Shown here: positions 1 to 11,058 of the stretch, one piece after another
How positions within the stretch are numbered: the first letter of the stretch is position 1
Layout: each line of letters starts with the position of its first letter
NCBI GenBank assembly: GCA_033439265.1
Contig: JAVTVX010000026.1
Coordinates: 1,167,501 to 1,231,500, forward strand
Direction of reading: 5' to 3'
From: Dillenia suffruticosa
Lineage: Eukaryota > Streptophyta > Magnoliopsida > Dilleniales > Dilleniaceae
DNA length: 64,000 nt
Notes under the pieces: model-generated
What the model saw: only the letters and a program-made list of their open reading frames with translations
Database searches by the model: none
Told to the model about the DNA's origin: nothing
Program-made: the position numbers and the translations under genes

Positions 1-837
1 AATCATTTCTCGAAAATTAGAACGATTCACTAAAAAATTTTAAAAATTAGTTAAGAGTCGTTTTGTGAAAAATCAACTTTTATTAATTTAAATTTTTGTA
101 AAATCAGTTTCAATTTCTTAGATTGACTTCATTCCACATTTTTAAAATTTATTATTAATTTCTCAATTTTTATTTTTTGCAAAATCGATTTCAATTTCCC
201 CGATATAAAAAAATTAAAAAGAAAAATTAATTGATTTCTTGCATCCCGAAAATTGGAACAATTTACTAAAAAATTTTTTAAAAAATTAGTTAAGAGCCAA
301 TTTATCAAAAATCAACTTCATAGCCATTTTTTGTAAAATCCACTTTGTAAATTTTTTCATTGGCCGAGCAGGAGGTTGAGTAGATCTGAAGTCAATTAGA
401 TGAAAATTGACTTTAAGATCGATTTCCATATAATTTTGGAATGCCAATAAAAACCCTAATATTTTAATAAATTGGAAATCATTTCTTAATATTTTGGAAA
501 ATAATCCTCCATCTATTTTTTCTTTGAATGGGCACATCACAATAAAAAGAAATTTGGGTCTAATGGACTAGCTTTTGTAATATGATGCATTTGCCATTTA
601 TTACAGTTTTATTTACTTCAAAAAAATAAGTTACTTTACGCTAGATAGAAAAATTAGAGATTTGTTTTGTAATTATTATAAATACTCATTTAAATTAAAG
701 TAAGAATTTTAATCACTATTTAATTACTTTTCACGTGTTGTAATTGATAATGGTTAATCATGGTGAAAGTGAAAATAACAAACAGAGTAGATGTAACGGT
801 CATGATGAAAGGATCATATGTTTTTTTTCGAAATATT
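1..837. repeat. Segmental duplication, copy 1, left block
   Basis: AT-rich non-coding sequence that reappears, diverged but collinear and in the same orientation, at about 35,620-36,492. Shared landmarks are the phrase cccgaaaattggaa followed by aatttact, the stretch around gaccgggcaggaggg (ggccgagcaggaggt here), and the run aataaaaagaaattt near 540. Within the block a unit of roughly 240 bp beginning with tcgaaaattaga/cccgaaaattgga occurs twice, and copy 2 shows the same doubling, so that internal duplication is older than the large one. The true left end of the block lies outside the window. No gene is visible in it. Confidence 0.8.
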
Positions 838-1197
838 TCTCTATTCTCGATTCTAAATTTTCTTATTCCTTTCTTTTAAATTAATTATTGATCATTGTTC
901 ATTATTCTCGTATCGTAACAAGATTTTAATATTAAGTAATTAATTGTATTTTATTTTAATTTGACATTTTAAAATTTATTTTATTAATTTTCTTATTATA
1001 GCTATTTTATTTCTTTTACTTGCTTTGTGTTCTTCATCTAAGAAAAAAATTATAAAAATATAAAATAATGAAAATCTGTTTTTTTTGGCTAAAAAACTTT
1101 GTACACTTTCAGTTTCAAATAATGAAAAAGTAATTTCTAAAAAATTGTAAACATTTTAGAACACATGAAAATTTAAATTCTAAATATTTTGTAAAAA

Positions 1198-1228
<31 letters not shown>

Positions 1229-1334
1229 TTTTACAAAAAGTGAACACAACTTGCCGACGGAAAGGCAGAGGGTAGAGGCAAAGTCTTGCAGTGGCCATAG
1301 GCGTAAAAAAGCAGGCGAGAGAGAGAGAGAGAGA
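838..1334 (+). other. Upstream region and leader of the acidic-protein gene
   Basis: About 500 bases without a gene. They match two separated stretches of copy 2 (46,669-46,971 and 58,288-58,440), which the minus-strand copia element has split apart. The last 130 bases hold a TTA microsatellite, a GC-richer stretch and a GA run just before the ATG. This is the likely promoter and 5' leader, but I see no TATA box or other element convincing enough to mark in such AT-rich DNA. Confidence 0.55.
1200..1228. repeat. (TTA)n microsatellite
   Basis: About nine uninterrupted ATT/TTA units in the leader region of the acidic-protein gene. The matching place in copy 2 (about 58,335-58,345) lacks the array, so it expanded or was lost after the duplication. 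Confidence 0.9.
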
Positions 1335-1850
1335 ATGAAGAAGAAGGGGGATGTCGACGAGGTGGAAGAGCTGTTAAAGGTGGCGGAGGAGGAGATGCTT
1401 CTCAAACTCAGCGTCGACTCTCACATGTCTCGCGTTTCTCCTTCTTATCTGGATTCCGATCTCGACTGTCGATTTCAAGCCCTCAAATCATCATCCTCAT
1501 CTTCCGTCATTAAATTACCAGATAGAAATCCATCATCAACATCGACGGGACAGAAGAAGAAATCTAGTGATGATGATGTTGATAAATTGTTGAATTCAGA
1601 TCTTGCTGCTAGATTTGCGGCTCTGAAAGGTCAATCCAAACCTACCCCTTTCGATGATCCAATTCATAATTCAGGGATGGAAAATCATGAAGGCGATGAC
1701 GATGAAGTTGAAAAAATCATAAAGTGGGCCATTGACGCTGCTCGTCTTGATCCTTCTCCGCCCACTGACGACGAGGACAACAACGATGAAGACGACGACG
1801 ACGACGATGAGGAAAACGACCAATTTGGCAAAAGCAGGCAACATAAATAG
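1335..1850 (+). CDS. Small acidic protein with two D-L-RF-ALK repeats
   Basis: Single open frame of 171 codons from the first ATG after a GA-rich leader. I chose this ATG because the frame upstream has no other and reads into the leader. The product starts basic (MKKKG), then has an acidic helix-like stretch (DEVEELLKVAEEEM). Two copies of a short motif follow: DSDLDCRFQALK at about residues 40-51 and NSDLAARFAALK at about 88-99, each preceded by an Asp-rich or VD-type segment. A third helix (VEKIIKWAIDAARLD) comes next, and the chain ends in a run of Asp/Glu of about 20 residues. There is no signal peptide or membrane segment. Codon use and Ser/Asp-rich composition look like a real plant gene. 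I do not recognise the family and assign no function. Copy 2 at 58,288-58,458 keeps only the leader, so this is the only complete copy here. Further exons downstream cannot be ruled out. Confidence 0.7.
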   Translation: MKKKGDVDEVEELLKVAEEEMLLKLSVDSHMSRVSPSYLDSDLDCRFQALKSSSSSSVIKLPDRNPSSTSTGQKKKSSDDDVDKLLNSDLAARFAALKGQSKPTPFDDPIHNSGMENHEGDDDEVEKIIKWAIDAARLDPSPPTDDEDNNDEDDDDDDEENDQFGKSRQHK

Positions 1851-3028
1851 TGAGTTCCTTTTTCTTTTGCTCTCTATTCTTGTGAGTTTCATTCCCATAT
1901 TTAGGTCTTTCATAGAGTATTGGCTTAGGTAATATCTATATGTTTGAACTTTGAAGGTGCTAAGGAACTTATTCTTCTTCAGTGGAAGCTTGAGCGAATT
2001 GTTCTGTTTCTAAGATGTGATGCAAAGGAATCCTTGATTGACTCTAAAATTTTGAATTTTCACAATTACAATGACATAAATGATGTATGGATGCGAAACT
2101 TGGGTAAATACAATTCCATATGAAATAGACAAATTTCTGACAAGAGGGTGACTGTCTCAAACTCTCAAGGATTTTTTTTTTCACTTTTGTATTAGTCATC
2201 AATGGATTTCTAGAGTAAAGGATAAATTATTTCCTTAATGAGATGATTGGGTGGGATTTTAGCTGCTTGGATTAACTGAGGAAACCTTTCGCTGTAGTTT
2301 CTGATCCCAGAAGTTATATTTAGTTGAAAAGGACTTGCAATCATATGTACAGGAGTAGGTGTGATTTTGGGTGAAAAATATTTGAAAGTGGTAGAGAAAA
2401 ATCCCTCTAAAACGATGATAAACGGAACTTGAATATTACGTGATGGTCATAAACTAAAAGACTTTTTAATTTTTCAGTACCATCCTTCATCTGCCCTTGT
2501 AGCATAACTCCACAAAGAAGCACTGGAAAAAATTTTGTCTCATATATGTGAAATGGAAAGAAGCCTTTCCTAGAAAATTTTCAAATTTCTTTTGTACCAT
2601 AGGCACTAAAAAGTCAACAGTTCAATGTTCACAAATTCTTTGCTTCCATCTTGATCCAAAAATTGCGTAAAAACTTACCACAAGACAATACAAGATAATG
2701 ACTTCTAGTGGAACTCTAAAGGACTGCTAAAGCTTTTGGAAAGCTGTCGCTGTAAACCTAATTTCTATATGAAGTGACAGATTTGGATGTGGGAAACAAG
2801 CTTCCAAAAGTTGCCTTATGGCTATTCTATAGGGTCAGCATATAAACCAATTCTAAATGTGTGAAAGTGAGCTTTAGTGGTGATTTTGGCAGAGCATCGC
2901 CACTATATCATTCCTTCAAAAGTCAAGTTTCTTGTGGTGTTAGAAGGGACTCTTGCTTTCCAAATAAAATTGGTAAATGGAAATAAGGATGCACTTGCAA
3001 TACTCAGCATATAAACCTAATTTCTTGA
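1851..3028. other. No gene seen
   Basis: Moderately AT-rich sequence downstream of the acidic-protein gene. It could hold the 3' UTR. All reading frames are short and closed, and there is no counterpart in copy 2, where the junction skips from the leader directly to sequence matching about 8,315. Confidence 0.5.
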
Positions 3029-3141
3029 GACGTGGAAACAGCTTCTTTGCAAAAAAATGCAAGGGAGGGCTGCGTAAATATATGCCCACCCTCCCCCTAC
3101 CCCCGCACCTAGCAGGGAGCACTTTATGCACCGGGTGAACC
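3029..3141 (+). mobile_element. 5'-truncated SINE (Au-like family)
   Basis: The stretch beginning acgtggaaacagc, then gcaagggagggctgcgta, a C-rich run and ending agcactttatgcaccgggt is the 3' two-thirds of a tRNA-derived SINE. It matches, on the opposite strand, the fuller copy at 62,755-62,928 (gtggaaacag, atgcaagggaaaggctgcgt, gtactttgtgcat). The order of blocks agrees with the Au SINE family known from many angiosperms. The tRNA-like head with the A and B boxes is missing, and I see no target-site duplication, so this is an old fragment. Confidence 0.75.
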
Positions 3142-3929
3142 CTTAGTAGGGGAGAAGCTGGACTATCAAATTCCGATTTTTTAGTTGTTAAAAGTCAGTA
3201 TATTAAGCAGCATAGTAAGAGTATGCTGTGATACCTTCCCATCATTGAGGTTTCAGTAAGTAGATGTTAGCAATGAGAGCACTTCAAGGATAAGAAAGGC
3301 CATGCAAATTGGGTACGCAAGTAAATACCTACCTAAAAGTGGAAACTGCACATCTCCTATCTAAACCTCAGCAGAGGGGGAAAGACATAATAAATGTGAT
3401 GAATAAACTTGCACAAGAGTGTTAAATCCATTCTTTTAAAGTTGGGATGAAATTCTTAGTTTATTCAATCGGAGCTGATAAAATGCTGAGTATTGCAGTT
3501 GACTTATAGTTTTTGTCTTTGTATGTGTGTTTGCGCATGCATTGCTGACCGAGGAATTCACCACCAAGAGCAAATTAGTTGTTGAGAGTGTCAATAGAGT
3601 GCAAAGTATAGGAGAATACTGCTTTTCATAGAGCTGAATAGATAGTAAAAGGTTTGTGTGGCAGGCCAATAGTTAGTCTTCAGCCCCAATGAAGACAATT
3701 TTAGTTCATACGGTTTAGTCAAAAAAATGATCAAATCTATTATACTTTGTTAAGAAATATGTGATGAATGGATGAAGAATAAATTCGATTCAATATTGAG
3801 TTGTCAATTTGCATTAGTTTGTAAATATGTGGAATTTTAATTTTACGAGTTGCATGAAGTCTTAAAATGATAATAACCTTATGCTTATAAGAAACTATAT
3901 TACATATGCCGAAATTAATTTCATTAAGA

Positions 3930-3979
<50 letters not shown>

Positions 3980-5941
3980 CAAGTAGCACGACATAGGAGA
4001 TATTGGGAGAAGAATGTACAAAGAATAGCATAGAAGAATGTACAAAGAATAGCATAACAGTGTTATTCCCCAAGTATTGTCGCGAGAACAATGTCTGGCA
4101 ACTGGATTTTGGTTTTGGTATGTTTACTAACATGGACTTTGAGTTGAGAAGCTGATCTCATGCAAGGGTGTGAAATGAGGAAAGCTGAGCCACAGATTAC
4201 ACGAGAAATGAATGCATTGGTATGTTAACTGGGTTTTCAACAGGGACATGTGTAGTAGGGGAAAAAGATTGAGGGCGAAATATTATAGGGGCAACATTTG
4301 AAGGAATAAATGATCCTCCGATAATATTTCCTTATCATATGGGTGATTGAATTGTCCAGAAAGGGGTAAATTGTACCCCATAATTTTTAATCGTGTTTCT
4401 TGTAACGAAGGATAGGCTTAAGGTGCCCAAAAACCTTGCCTAATCTACTTTTTGTTTTCATAAATAAAAAGGAAAGTCCCTTCAAGAGCTTGTTGTGAAA
4501 TAATTAAGCTGAATTGAACCTTTGAACATGTGGAAAAGCAAAATTGAATAATGACATGTGGCAGGACAAGAATAATTTGAATGTGAGATTTCTTGGAGAT
4601 TGAAGATATGTGATATGTGAAATAATTTATATATACCATATATATATATTTCAAAAAGTAAATTTAAAAAATATTTTCGACAAAATGTTTAAAATAATAG
4701 TAAAATATTAAAAAATAATTCTTATTTTTGAAAAAGCAATAAAATTGATTCCTCTTATTGAAATGGGCTCTCTCTCACTATCTCCATCCTCAAGGCAAAA
4801 AGAGAAATACGATAAATAACAAGAACAAAATTGCTTGCAACACCAAAAAGCAGAAACTAAACATACATGATTAAAGAAACAAACCCTGATTTAAATAAAC
4901 AACATACATAATTAAAGAAACAAACCCTAATTTAAGTAAACAAACTCCAAATTCTGGTGAGAGAAAGGATTCAATTTTCTCTAATCAAGCAATCAATTGA
5001 CAACCAAAAGAGAATTAGAGCCCAATTAGCTCAAAAAAAAAAAGAAAAAGAAAAAATATTTTAAAGAGAGAGAGAGAGAGATTAAACTCGGTGTTAATGA
5101 TGAGATTGATGAGAGCAAGATTAGCTTTTTCAGTGGCTTCAAGAAATTGTGAAAAGATTGAGAGGGGAGAGATAAACGAAGGTTTGATTCAATTTAAGTT
5201 AAATGCTTTATCTTCTCAAATTGGATGGTTCAATTCCATAATTAAGGCAGCATGAGAGATCAAAGGCTGATGAAAATTTCGCAGCCCTGCTGTCCACAAT
5301 TTTTCTCCAACTAAGAAGGGAAGGGAGATAGAGATATGAAAGGAGAGAGCATGATTGATGAAGAGATGAAAAGCTAATCCAGATGATTTTCCCAAGAGAG
5401 ACTAAAATTTTTTCTTCCCCCATTACCCTACCCCCTCCTACTGCAGTATTTACCCCCATTTAGGGGGGGGGGGGTAAATTCTACCCTCCCATGAAATGTT
5501 TTGGTGCTGCTCCCGGGGGGATGCTTCTGGAACATCCATAAAGGTGTAATTCCCTCTCTTTTCCCCCTCTAACACAATATCCTAAAGGATTTTATGTGAA
5601 CGAGTCTATTTTTATTTTATCTGCAGTTAACAACTGGCAGATGGGATCAGCCTATTCTTCAACTAAATATACATAATGCTTAATTTGTTGGGTGTGCTCT
5701 GTGGGTACTGGGAGCTTCAATAGCTTCGGCTGGATTTTGGTCTAGCCTGGTTTAATATATGGCAGTATGGATCAAATTTATAGAGGATTGGCTATATAGT
5801 TGACCAGGAAAGAAACTAGACCATTGCTACATGAAACGAAATGACCTAATAGCTGAAAACCATCACTAGAAAAAACAGGATAATATCATGGCCATAGTTG
5901 AAAGAGGGCGAAATAAGTGCCCCTAATAATTTTTTCAGGAG
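3142..5941. other. No gene seen; simple repeats only
   Basis: 2.8 kb without a supportable gene. It holds a long GA microsatellite, a smaller GA run near 5,067-5,080, a doubled phrase (attaaagaaacaaaccct, near 4,871 and 4,911), a G-run near 5,465 and purine-rich stretches. Parts may be old transposon DNA, for example the paired ggggtaaatt phrases near 4,364 and 5,470, but I could not define element ends. Confidence 0.5.
3935..3977. repeat. (GA)n microsatellite
   Basis: Perfect GA dinucleotide run of about 21 units. The Leu/Ser-rich frames that cross it on the minus strand are artefacts of this repeat. Confidence 0.97.
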
Positions 5942-6405
5942 AATGGGGGCCTTAAACTTTTATATCTTAGGAAAGGAGAATTTTTGTGGTTGAGGAATTT
6001 TTTTTTCCTCAACACGATTAGACTTTTTAAAGGACAAAATTCCCTTATTTGTTGAAAAATAAACAAATTCCTTATCTTGATCCGCCAAGAACGAAGCCAT
6101 TAATGTCGGAGAGCTGGCGACTTTCTTCTTTTCTCACACCTCTTCTTTCTCTCTCCTTTCTCTCTTTCCTCTCTTTGGCAGTCTGTAGATTCCAAGGCCA
6201 AATAAGAAGAGAGGGGAGAGAGGAGAGAAAAAGAGAGTTGCTGGAGAGAAGAGATGAGAGAAAGAAGAGAGGGGGAGAGAGAGAGAGTCGTGGAGAGTGG
6301 AGAAGAGAGATGAGAGGGGAGAGGATGAAAATGGAGGGCACATGGGTCATTGCACTCCTTTTCTACTTGAGCCACCAAAAAAAGGTGATTCTCCTTAAGC
6401 CCAAA
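5942..6405. mobile_element. MITE-like imperfect inverted repeat with CT and GA arms
   Basis: The left edge (gggccttaaac, then aaaggagaattttt and tggttgagg) is similar to the reverse complement of the right edge (gggcttaaggagaat, then ttttttggtggctcaag). Inside, a CT-rich tract at 6,120-6,180 faces a GA-rich tract at 6,205-6,335, so the whole 460 bp could fold on itself. This suggests a miniature inverted-repeat DNA transposon, but the match is imperfect and no clean target-site duplication is visible. The open frames here are low-complexity and not genes. Confidence 0.35.
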
Positions 6406-6431
6406 TAGGATTTTCTACGGCAGCCATTTGC

Positions 6432-7475
6432 AGGTGGCGTGTGGTTCGCACTCAAGAATCGGAATCAAAAGCCTTAGGAATCACAATCGGAATCGAATTC
6501 CGATATCAATTATTTGGTTCAAATTCTAAAATGGATATTATTACCGTTGTTAATTTTGGTTTCTATATTTTTTGGAATGGAAATCATATAAATATCAATT
6601 TTATCCTTGATAAAAAAATGTTTTAAAATTAATATTTTTAAAATTTTATTTTATTTTCTAAAATTAAAATTAAAATTATCATCTATTTTATTTTTTAATT
6701 TTATTTAATAAATATTTTAATTAATCAAAAATTTTAATCCAAATATAGAAACAAAAATTTAGATCGACTCTCTCTATGTGCTGTCAAATTTTCCCCAACC
6801 CAAGAAACATCTCTCTCTTATGGCGGAGGAGGTTGAGGGCTTAGATATCTGATGTCAAATTTGCCCCAACCCATATATACCTCTTGGATTAGACTGAGAA
6901 GCATCTCTCTCTCATGTCAAATTTGCCCAACCTCTCGGATGCTTCTTGAATTAGACTGAGAAGCATCTTTAGTGCATAGTTATCAGAGAAATTTTGGGTG
7001 GCCCCCCAATTTTGTAGCCAATAGATATCTAATTCTCCTCTTGGATGCTTCTCAAAGGTTGTGCAGAGACAATGATCAATCCAAGAAGCATTGTTCTCTC
7101 TCTATCGGAGAAATTTTTCCCCAACCCAAAGCTTACCATGGTGGAGGAGGTTGGTCAAATTTTGTAGCCATTAGGAAAATAATGAAGACGCTTTAACTCA
7201 AGAAGCTTACCATGGCGAAGGAGGTTGGGCAAAGGAAGATGCCATTTTCCTTCCTTCTCCTCCTCCTCCTCTTGTTCTTCTTCTTCTTGCGGAGGAGGTT
7301 GGGCAAAGGAAGACGCCGGGTTTCACCCATGGGTTTCAAATTTTCTTGGGTTTCGCAAAACCCATATTTTAAGGGTTTCATTCCCAATCCTTTATTCCAA
7401 TTCCATTAACCCAAATAGTTTATATGGGTTTTAATTCCATTCGTGATTCCCATTCCCTTTAACCAAACACCACCT
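6432..7475. mobile_element. Non-autonomous DNA transposon (hAT/Harbinger-like ends)
   Basis: The ends form a terminal inverted repeat: aggtggcgtgtggtt on the left and, reverse complemented, aggtggtgtttggtt on the right (13 of 15 positions equal). Both continue into similar gaatcggaatc/gggaatgggaatc stretches. The GTGTTTGGTT core is common at the ends of plant Harbinger/Tourist and hAT non-autonomous elements. The 1.0-kb interior has no transposase and includes a tandem-repeat region. Flanks do not show a clear target-site duplication, so the superfamily is open. Confidence 0.5.
6774..7215. repeat. Degenerate tandem repeats inside the DNA transposon
   Basis: Recurring phrases: gtcaaattttccccaaccca (several variants), agactgagaagcatct (twice, spaced about 65 bp), and accatgg followed by gaggaggttgg (twice). 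They look like a decayed tandem array with units of roughly 60-80 bp. No coding sense. Confidence 0.65.
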
Positions 7476-8314
7476 TATAAAATATAGGGCCCCATATTTC
7501 AGCCTTTTTCAAATTTGGCCTAATATTAAAATATCCTTTGATTAAATCAGTTGGTGCATCTGAAACTGAACTTAGTTGCAACCATAGGTTTATGTTACCC
7601 CCCCCCCCCCAAAAAAAAAAACCTGAAAATCTGGTTGAACTCAGAATCGGAACATCAATTGGAAAAATGGGCTAAAACTGCTAATAACCCGCTGAACTTT
7701 AAATCTATTATTAAATAATGCCCTAAACTTTTTTTACGGTTAATTGGCCCCAATTTTGTAAAATAAAAGCCAATCAGCTCCATAAGTGGATAGACTTTAG
7801 ATTGTATCTACTTAAAGGTCATGTGCAACTTAAGCTACCCAGTCTTTGGCACTCTCCACTGAAGAACCATATGAGAGGAAACATGACCAAGATAAAAAGA
7901 AAAGATTTGTTTGTAGACTGAATATGAAAATTTTGTGAAAATTCTAATTGGGAGAGTCAAATTTGGTGGAGAATTATTATTAGACGACACAAATCGAAAT
8001 CCAAAAGGTTTACCGGAAGTTGTTGGTTATTGTCAGAATTCATGAACTGTTGCCAAAGAGAACAAAGAGGAAGAAAGTTAATCATTGCATAATTTGGAGA
8101 TTAGATTCATATTTCTCCCAAAAAAACCCTAAGGGGAAGGAAAAAAAAGAATCTAGGGTGGGGAGTACAAATGGAATCTTAATATCATCTACTTAGGGAG
8201 TATATTCAAATATTTTAACAATTTTGGCGGATAATTAACTGCAAAACAAGCTTATGGATTATTTGAAAGTATATTCAGGGGCTTGTTTGTGGAACTTGAA
8301 GTGGCATAAAAGAA
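7476..8314. other. No gene seen
   Basis: Non-coding DNA between the DNA transposon and the second shared block. It contains a run of 13 C followed by 11 A at 7,598-7,621. It has no counterpart in copy 2. Confidence 0.5.
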
Positions 8315-8814
8315 AAATTTCTAAAGTGGCACTTGAAGGGAGAAGGAGGGAGTATATAATCTATTGAGTTGATGATTGCATCAAGAAGATTCTAATGTTC
8401 TGCTATGTAATGATTGTATAATCTTGCTGTAACCAAGAGAGGATCTCACTCATAAGTTAGTGAATGATATTAGTGAACTTCTCCTGCCCCTCCCCACCCC
8501 CTTTCAATTCTTTAAAAAATTTGTTATTCAGTGATGTATAATCGTTAGTTATTTCAATGAACATTAAAATTTCAAAATAATCATTGAAGTTAATCATTTT
8601 ATTGCAAAACTTGTGTTGATTGCTCTTATGAGAGCAGTAAGGATATTAATTGCTCCAATCACATTTTTATTCGACAAAGAAAAAAAGTTGCTATGTGCTA
8701 AATTATATCAAATTTTATTGACTAAAAATTCAACACAATAAGCAAATGTTATTTTCTACTTACCACCGACAAATTATAGAATATTTATCCTTTTAACCTT
8801 AAACCAGTGTTATG

Positions 8815-9108
8815 TCAACACCTCATCATTAAGAGTTGAAATGTTGTCTTCACTGCAAAAAATTTTCTGATTTGCACTTGCTTATAAGCACTTATTTGCT
8901 GTGTTATATGGCAATTGAAATTCTCATCCCGTTTTAACATGCTCTGTGTCATGTCTTTTGTAGGATCAAATGGTCCTTCGAAGACATTAGTCCAATATGC
9001 TTCTGACAAACCTGAGCTGAATGGCATACACATATATTTAATAGAGTTTTCGATTGGGATGAAACTCAGGCGCCCTTGTCCATGACCTTGATATGTGGAT
9101 GATGAATT
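8815..9108 (-). other. Coding-like segment, kept open in both duplicates
   Basis: On the minus strand an open stretch reads YQGHGQGRLSFIPIEN, then PFSSGLSEAYWTNVFEGPFD and PTKDMTQ. The matching segment of copy 2 (59,629-59,892) reads the same frame with conservative changes (RQGRLSFILIDN, PFSSSLSEAYWTNVFKG). Residue content looks like real protein, not an AT-rich chance frame. Another minus frame just upstream (9,121-9,342 here, 59,896-60,108 there) is also open in both copies. I do not recognise either. There is no clear start, so they may be decayed exons of an older gene or captured sequence. Confidence 0.3.
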
Positions 9109-10194
9109 TCAGAACTGTTATCAGTTGTATACATAAGAATGTGGAGCTCTTTGAAGAGCAAATGCTTTTCTTTCATGATGAGGGAATTCCATTGTATAGT
9201 GAATAATCAGTTGGTTTGTGTTGTAATATTGAAGCAAGTTAATGAAGCTTAAAACAATGACAGCCTTCGATGACCATATGGGGAGATCAGCGTCATGCAA
9301 ATTTTGGTCCCACTTGGTGGAGGATGAAGTTATCCCATGCATCAGTCACAAAAGCACTGATCTCATGGTTTTTTGAATAGCTGGCTAAAGCACTGTCAAA
9401 TACATAGGGTATGTGTGGTAGATGCATATATCATTATCTTTGCATCAAATGATAGATAATTATGCTTCCATTAGGGTAATCAATTCTTTTTTTTTTGTGC
9501 AAATATGTGAAGCATGTTATGCTGTTGTTCGGCCGTTCTTTTCTGTTATACCAAAAGTGCCCAAATAAAATGAATTTTATCCAAGAAACATTATCTATTT
9601 TAGTGCTAGAGGAATTAGATTAACCATGATGGAACAGGTTATGTTAGACTATTATTTGATTTAGATTTGTTTAGGACTGAAATTTACCAATCTTGGAAAG
9701 AGACATCTTGAAACTGCACCCGAGTTGTAGTTGTTATTAATACCTTGCAGGTTGGATTGGAAATGAATCGAACTGATTTAAGGTTAATTTGAATTTAGCT
9801 CAATTATACCCAACCCATGAGCTAAATAAATTAAGTATTCTCTAACTTAACTCATTTTTTGTGAGCTAAGAAGCTTAATTTCCGTGAGTTGATTCAATTT
9901 AGAAAAGGATTTAGGATTGACCATCTCATTCTAATCGTTTAACCTAGCCTAAAAGGATTTTCACCATCAAAATTTGAGGTCGGTAGAATACTAGCAAGTG
10001 CCCAATGAGAAGTTTAGCAAACTTAAAAGAAGGTATGCAGTTGAAGGGACATTGTCGGTCTTGGAAAACGCAACTGGAACTACCGGTGCATACTTCTAAT
10101 GCAAAAGCACTCTTGTAGCCGATACTAGTGTGGGCCACCTCTGCTTCAGCTAAAGCAGCAGTAGCATTACACCACCTCCGCTAAATGTCACTTT

Positions 10195-10280
10195 TTTTTT
10201 TTTTAATTATATAAAATTTGAATCTAAAATTATCGTATTAAGAGAGAAATATTTGTATCACTAGGGTATTCTCTTGGGAC
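10195..10280 (-). mobile_element. Short poly(A) retroposon inserted only in copy 1
   Basis: An 86-bp insertion relative to copy 2, bounded by an 11-bp direct repeat aatgtcacttt (10,184-10,194 and 10,281-10,291) that occurs once in copy 2. It starts with a T-run on the plus strand, that is, a 3' poly(A) on the minus strand. This is the mark of a LINE-mobilised retroposon, probably a 5'-truncated SINE. The family is not identified. Confidence 0.7.
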
Positions 10281-10955
10281 AATGTCACTTTCTTTTTCTT
10301 GCTCACTTGCTCACTTCAAGGAACAGCGAGAAACAAGTGCAAAGTTGGATCCTTCTTATATTGCATTAACTTGATAAGAAAATTTATCAATTAAAGCAAG
10401 AGCCCAATGGTGTAGTCGGCTGCCGAGACCCCGATAAAGCCAATAACCTGATTGCTTCAGAACATATGACACACTCATACCAAATGGATTTCTTTTAAAA
10501 TAAAATAGTTAACAAAATTAGTTCCATGTAAAAAGGCCTCTCGCCTGTCTCTAGTATTTTAGGTGATAAGCCATATCGTATACAGATACTCTACAGTCTA
10601 TGGTACACATCTATAGTCCATTTGAGTGAAGGATACCTATCCAGAGGTAAAACCTGGAAATGCCTAAAGCAAGGAAAACAGAAAGCATGTCAGAAATGTT
10701 TGCCCTCAAAAGTGCAACGATCAGTAGCAGTGTATCAATCTTCCAAACATCTCAGAATTTATCATCTGTGACATAGAAAATAAAGTGTCAGAACTAAGCC
10801 ATCAGCAGCGTGATATTATCACTAGGGGACTGCTAGAAATGGGGCCAATTTAATATGCTTAAACAGGAGCTCCCCCACAATTGCATCATAAAAACTTTAC
10901 CTTTGAGACCAGATTATAACCCAAGTTGATTCAAAAGAAAAAAAATAAAAAAGCC

Positions 10956-11058
10956 TCACCTGGGGGCAAACAAACGAAATTCACCATGGTAATCAAGTTC
11001 GTCTTCTTCATCATTGAAAATAGCACTATAAAATACACATGGACTCTCAATCATCTCA
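10956..11058 (-). pseudogene. EF-hand protein gene, last exon, truncated copy 1
   Basis: Minus-strand reading EMIESPCVFYSAIFNDEEDE then LDYHGEF. It matches the last exon of copy 2 (61,863-61,985) from its middle to its end. The first part of the exon, with the calcium-binding loop and the splice acceptor, is missing: homology stops at tcatctca and joins sequence that in copy 2 lies about 250 bp further into the intron. The stop codon of copy 2 (TAG) is TTG here, so the frame runs four codons further to a TGA. With the loop and acceptor gone, this copy cannot supply a normal C-terminus. Confidence 0.8.

Noticed and set aside
3740-4133. Minus frames with long Leu-Ser runs
   Set aside because: Artefact of the GA microsatellite at 3,935-3,977.
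4364-5480. DNA transposon bounded by ggggtaaatt phrases
   Set aside because: The two phrases are in an arrangement that gives neither a convincing inverted repeat nor a target duplication.
6049-6408. Frames of up to 119 codons on both strands
   Set aside because: Built from CT/GA simple repeats (Ser/Leu/Phe or Arg/Glu only). Low complexity, not genes.
10388-10440. Possible tRNA-like sequence around gtgtagtcggctgccgagac
   Set aside because: No cloverleaf could be drawn by eye and copy 2 has changes that do not keep pairing.
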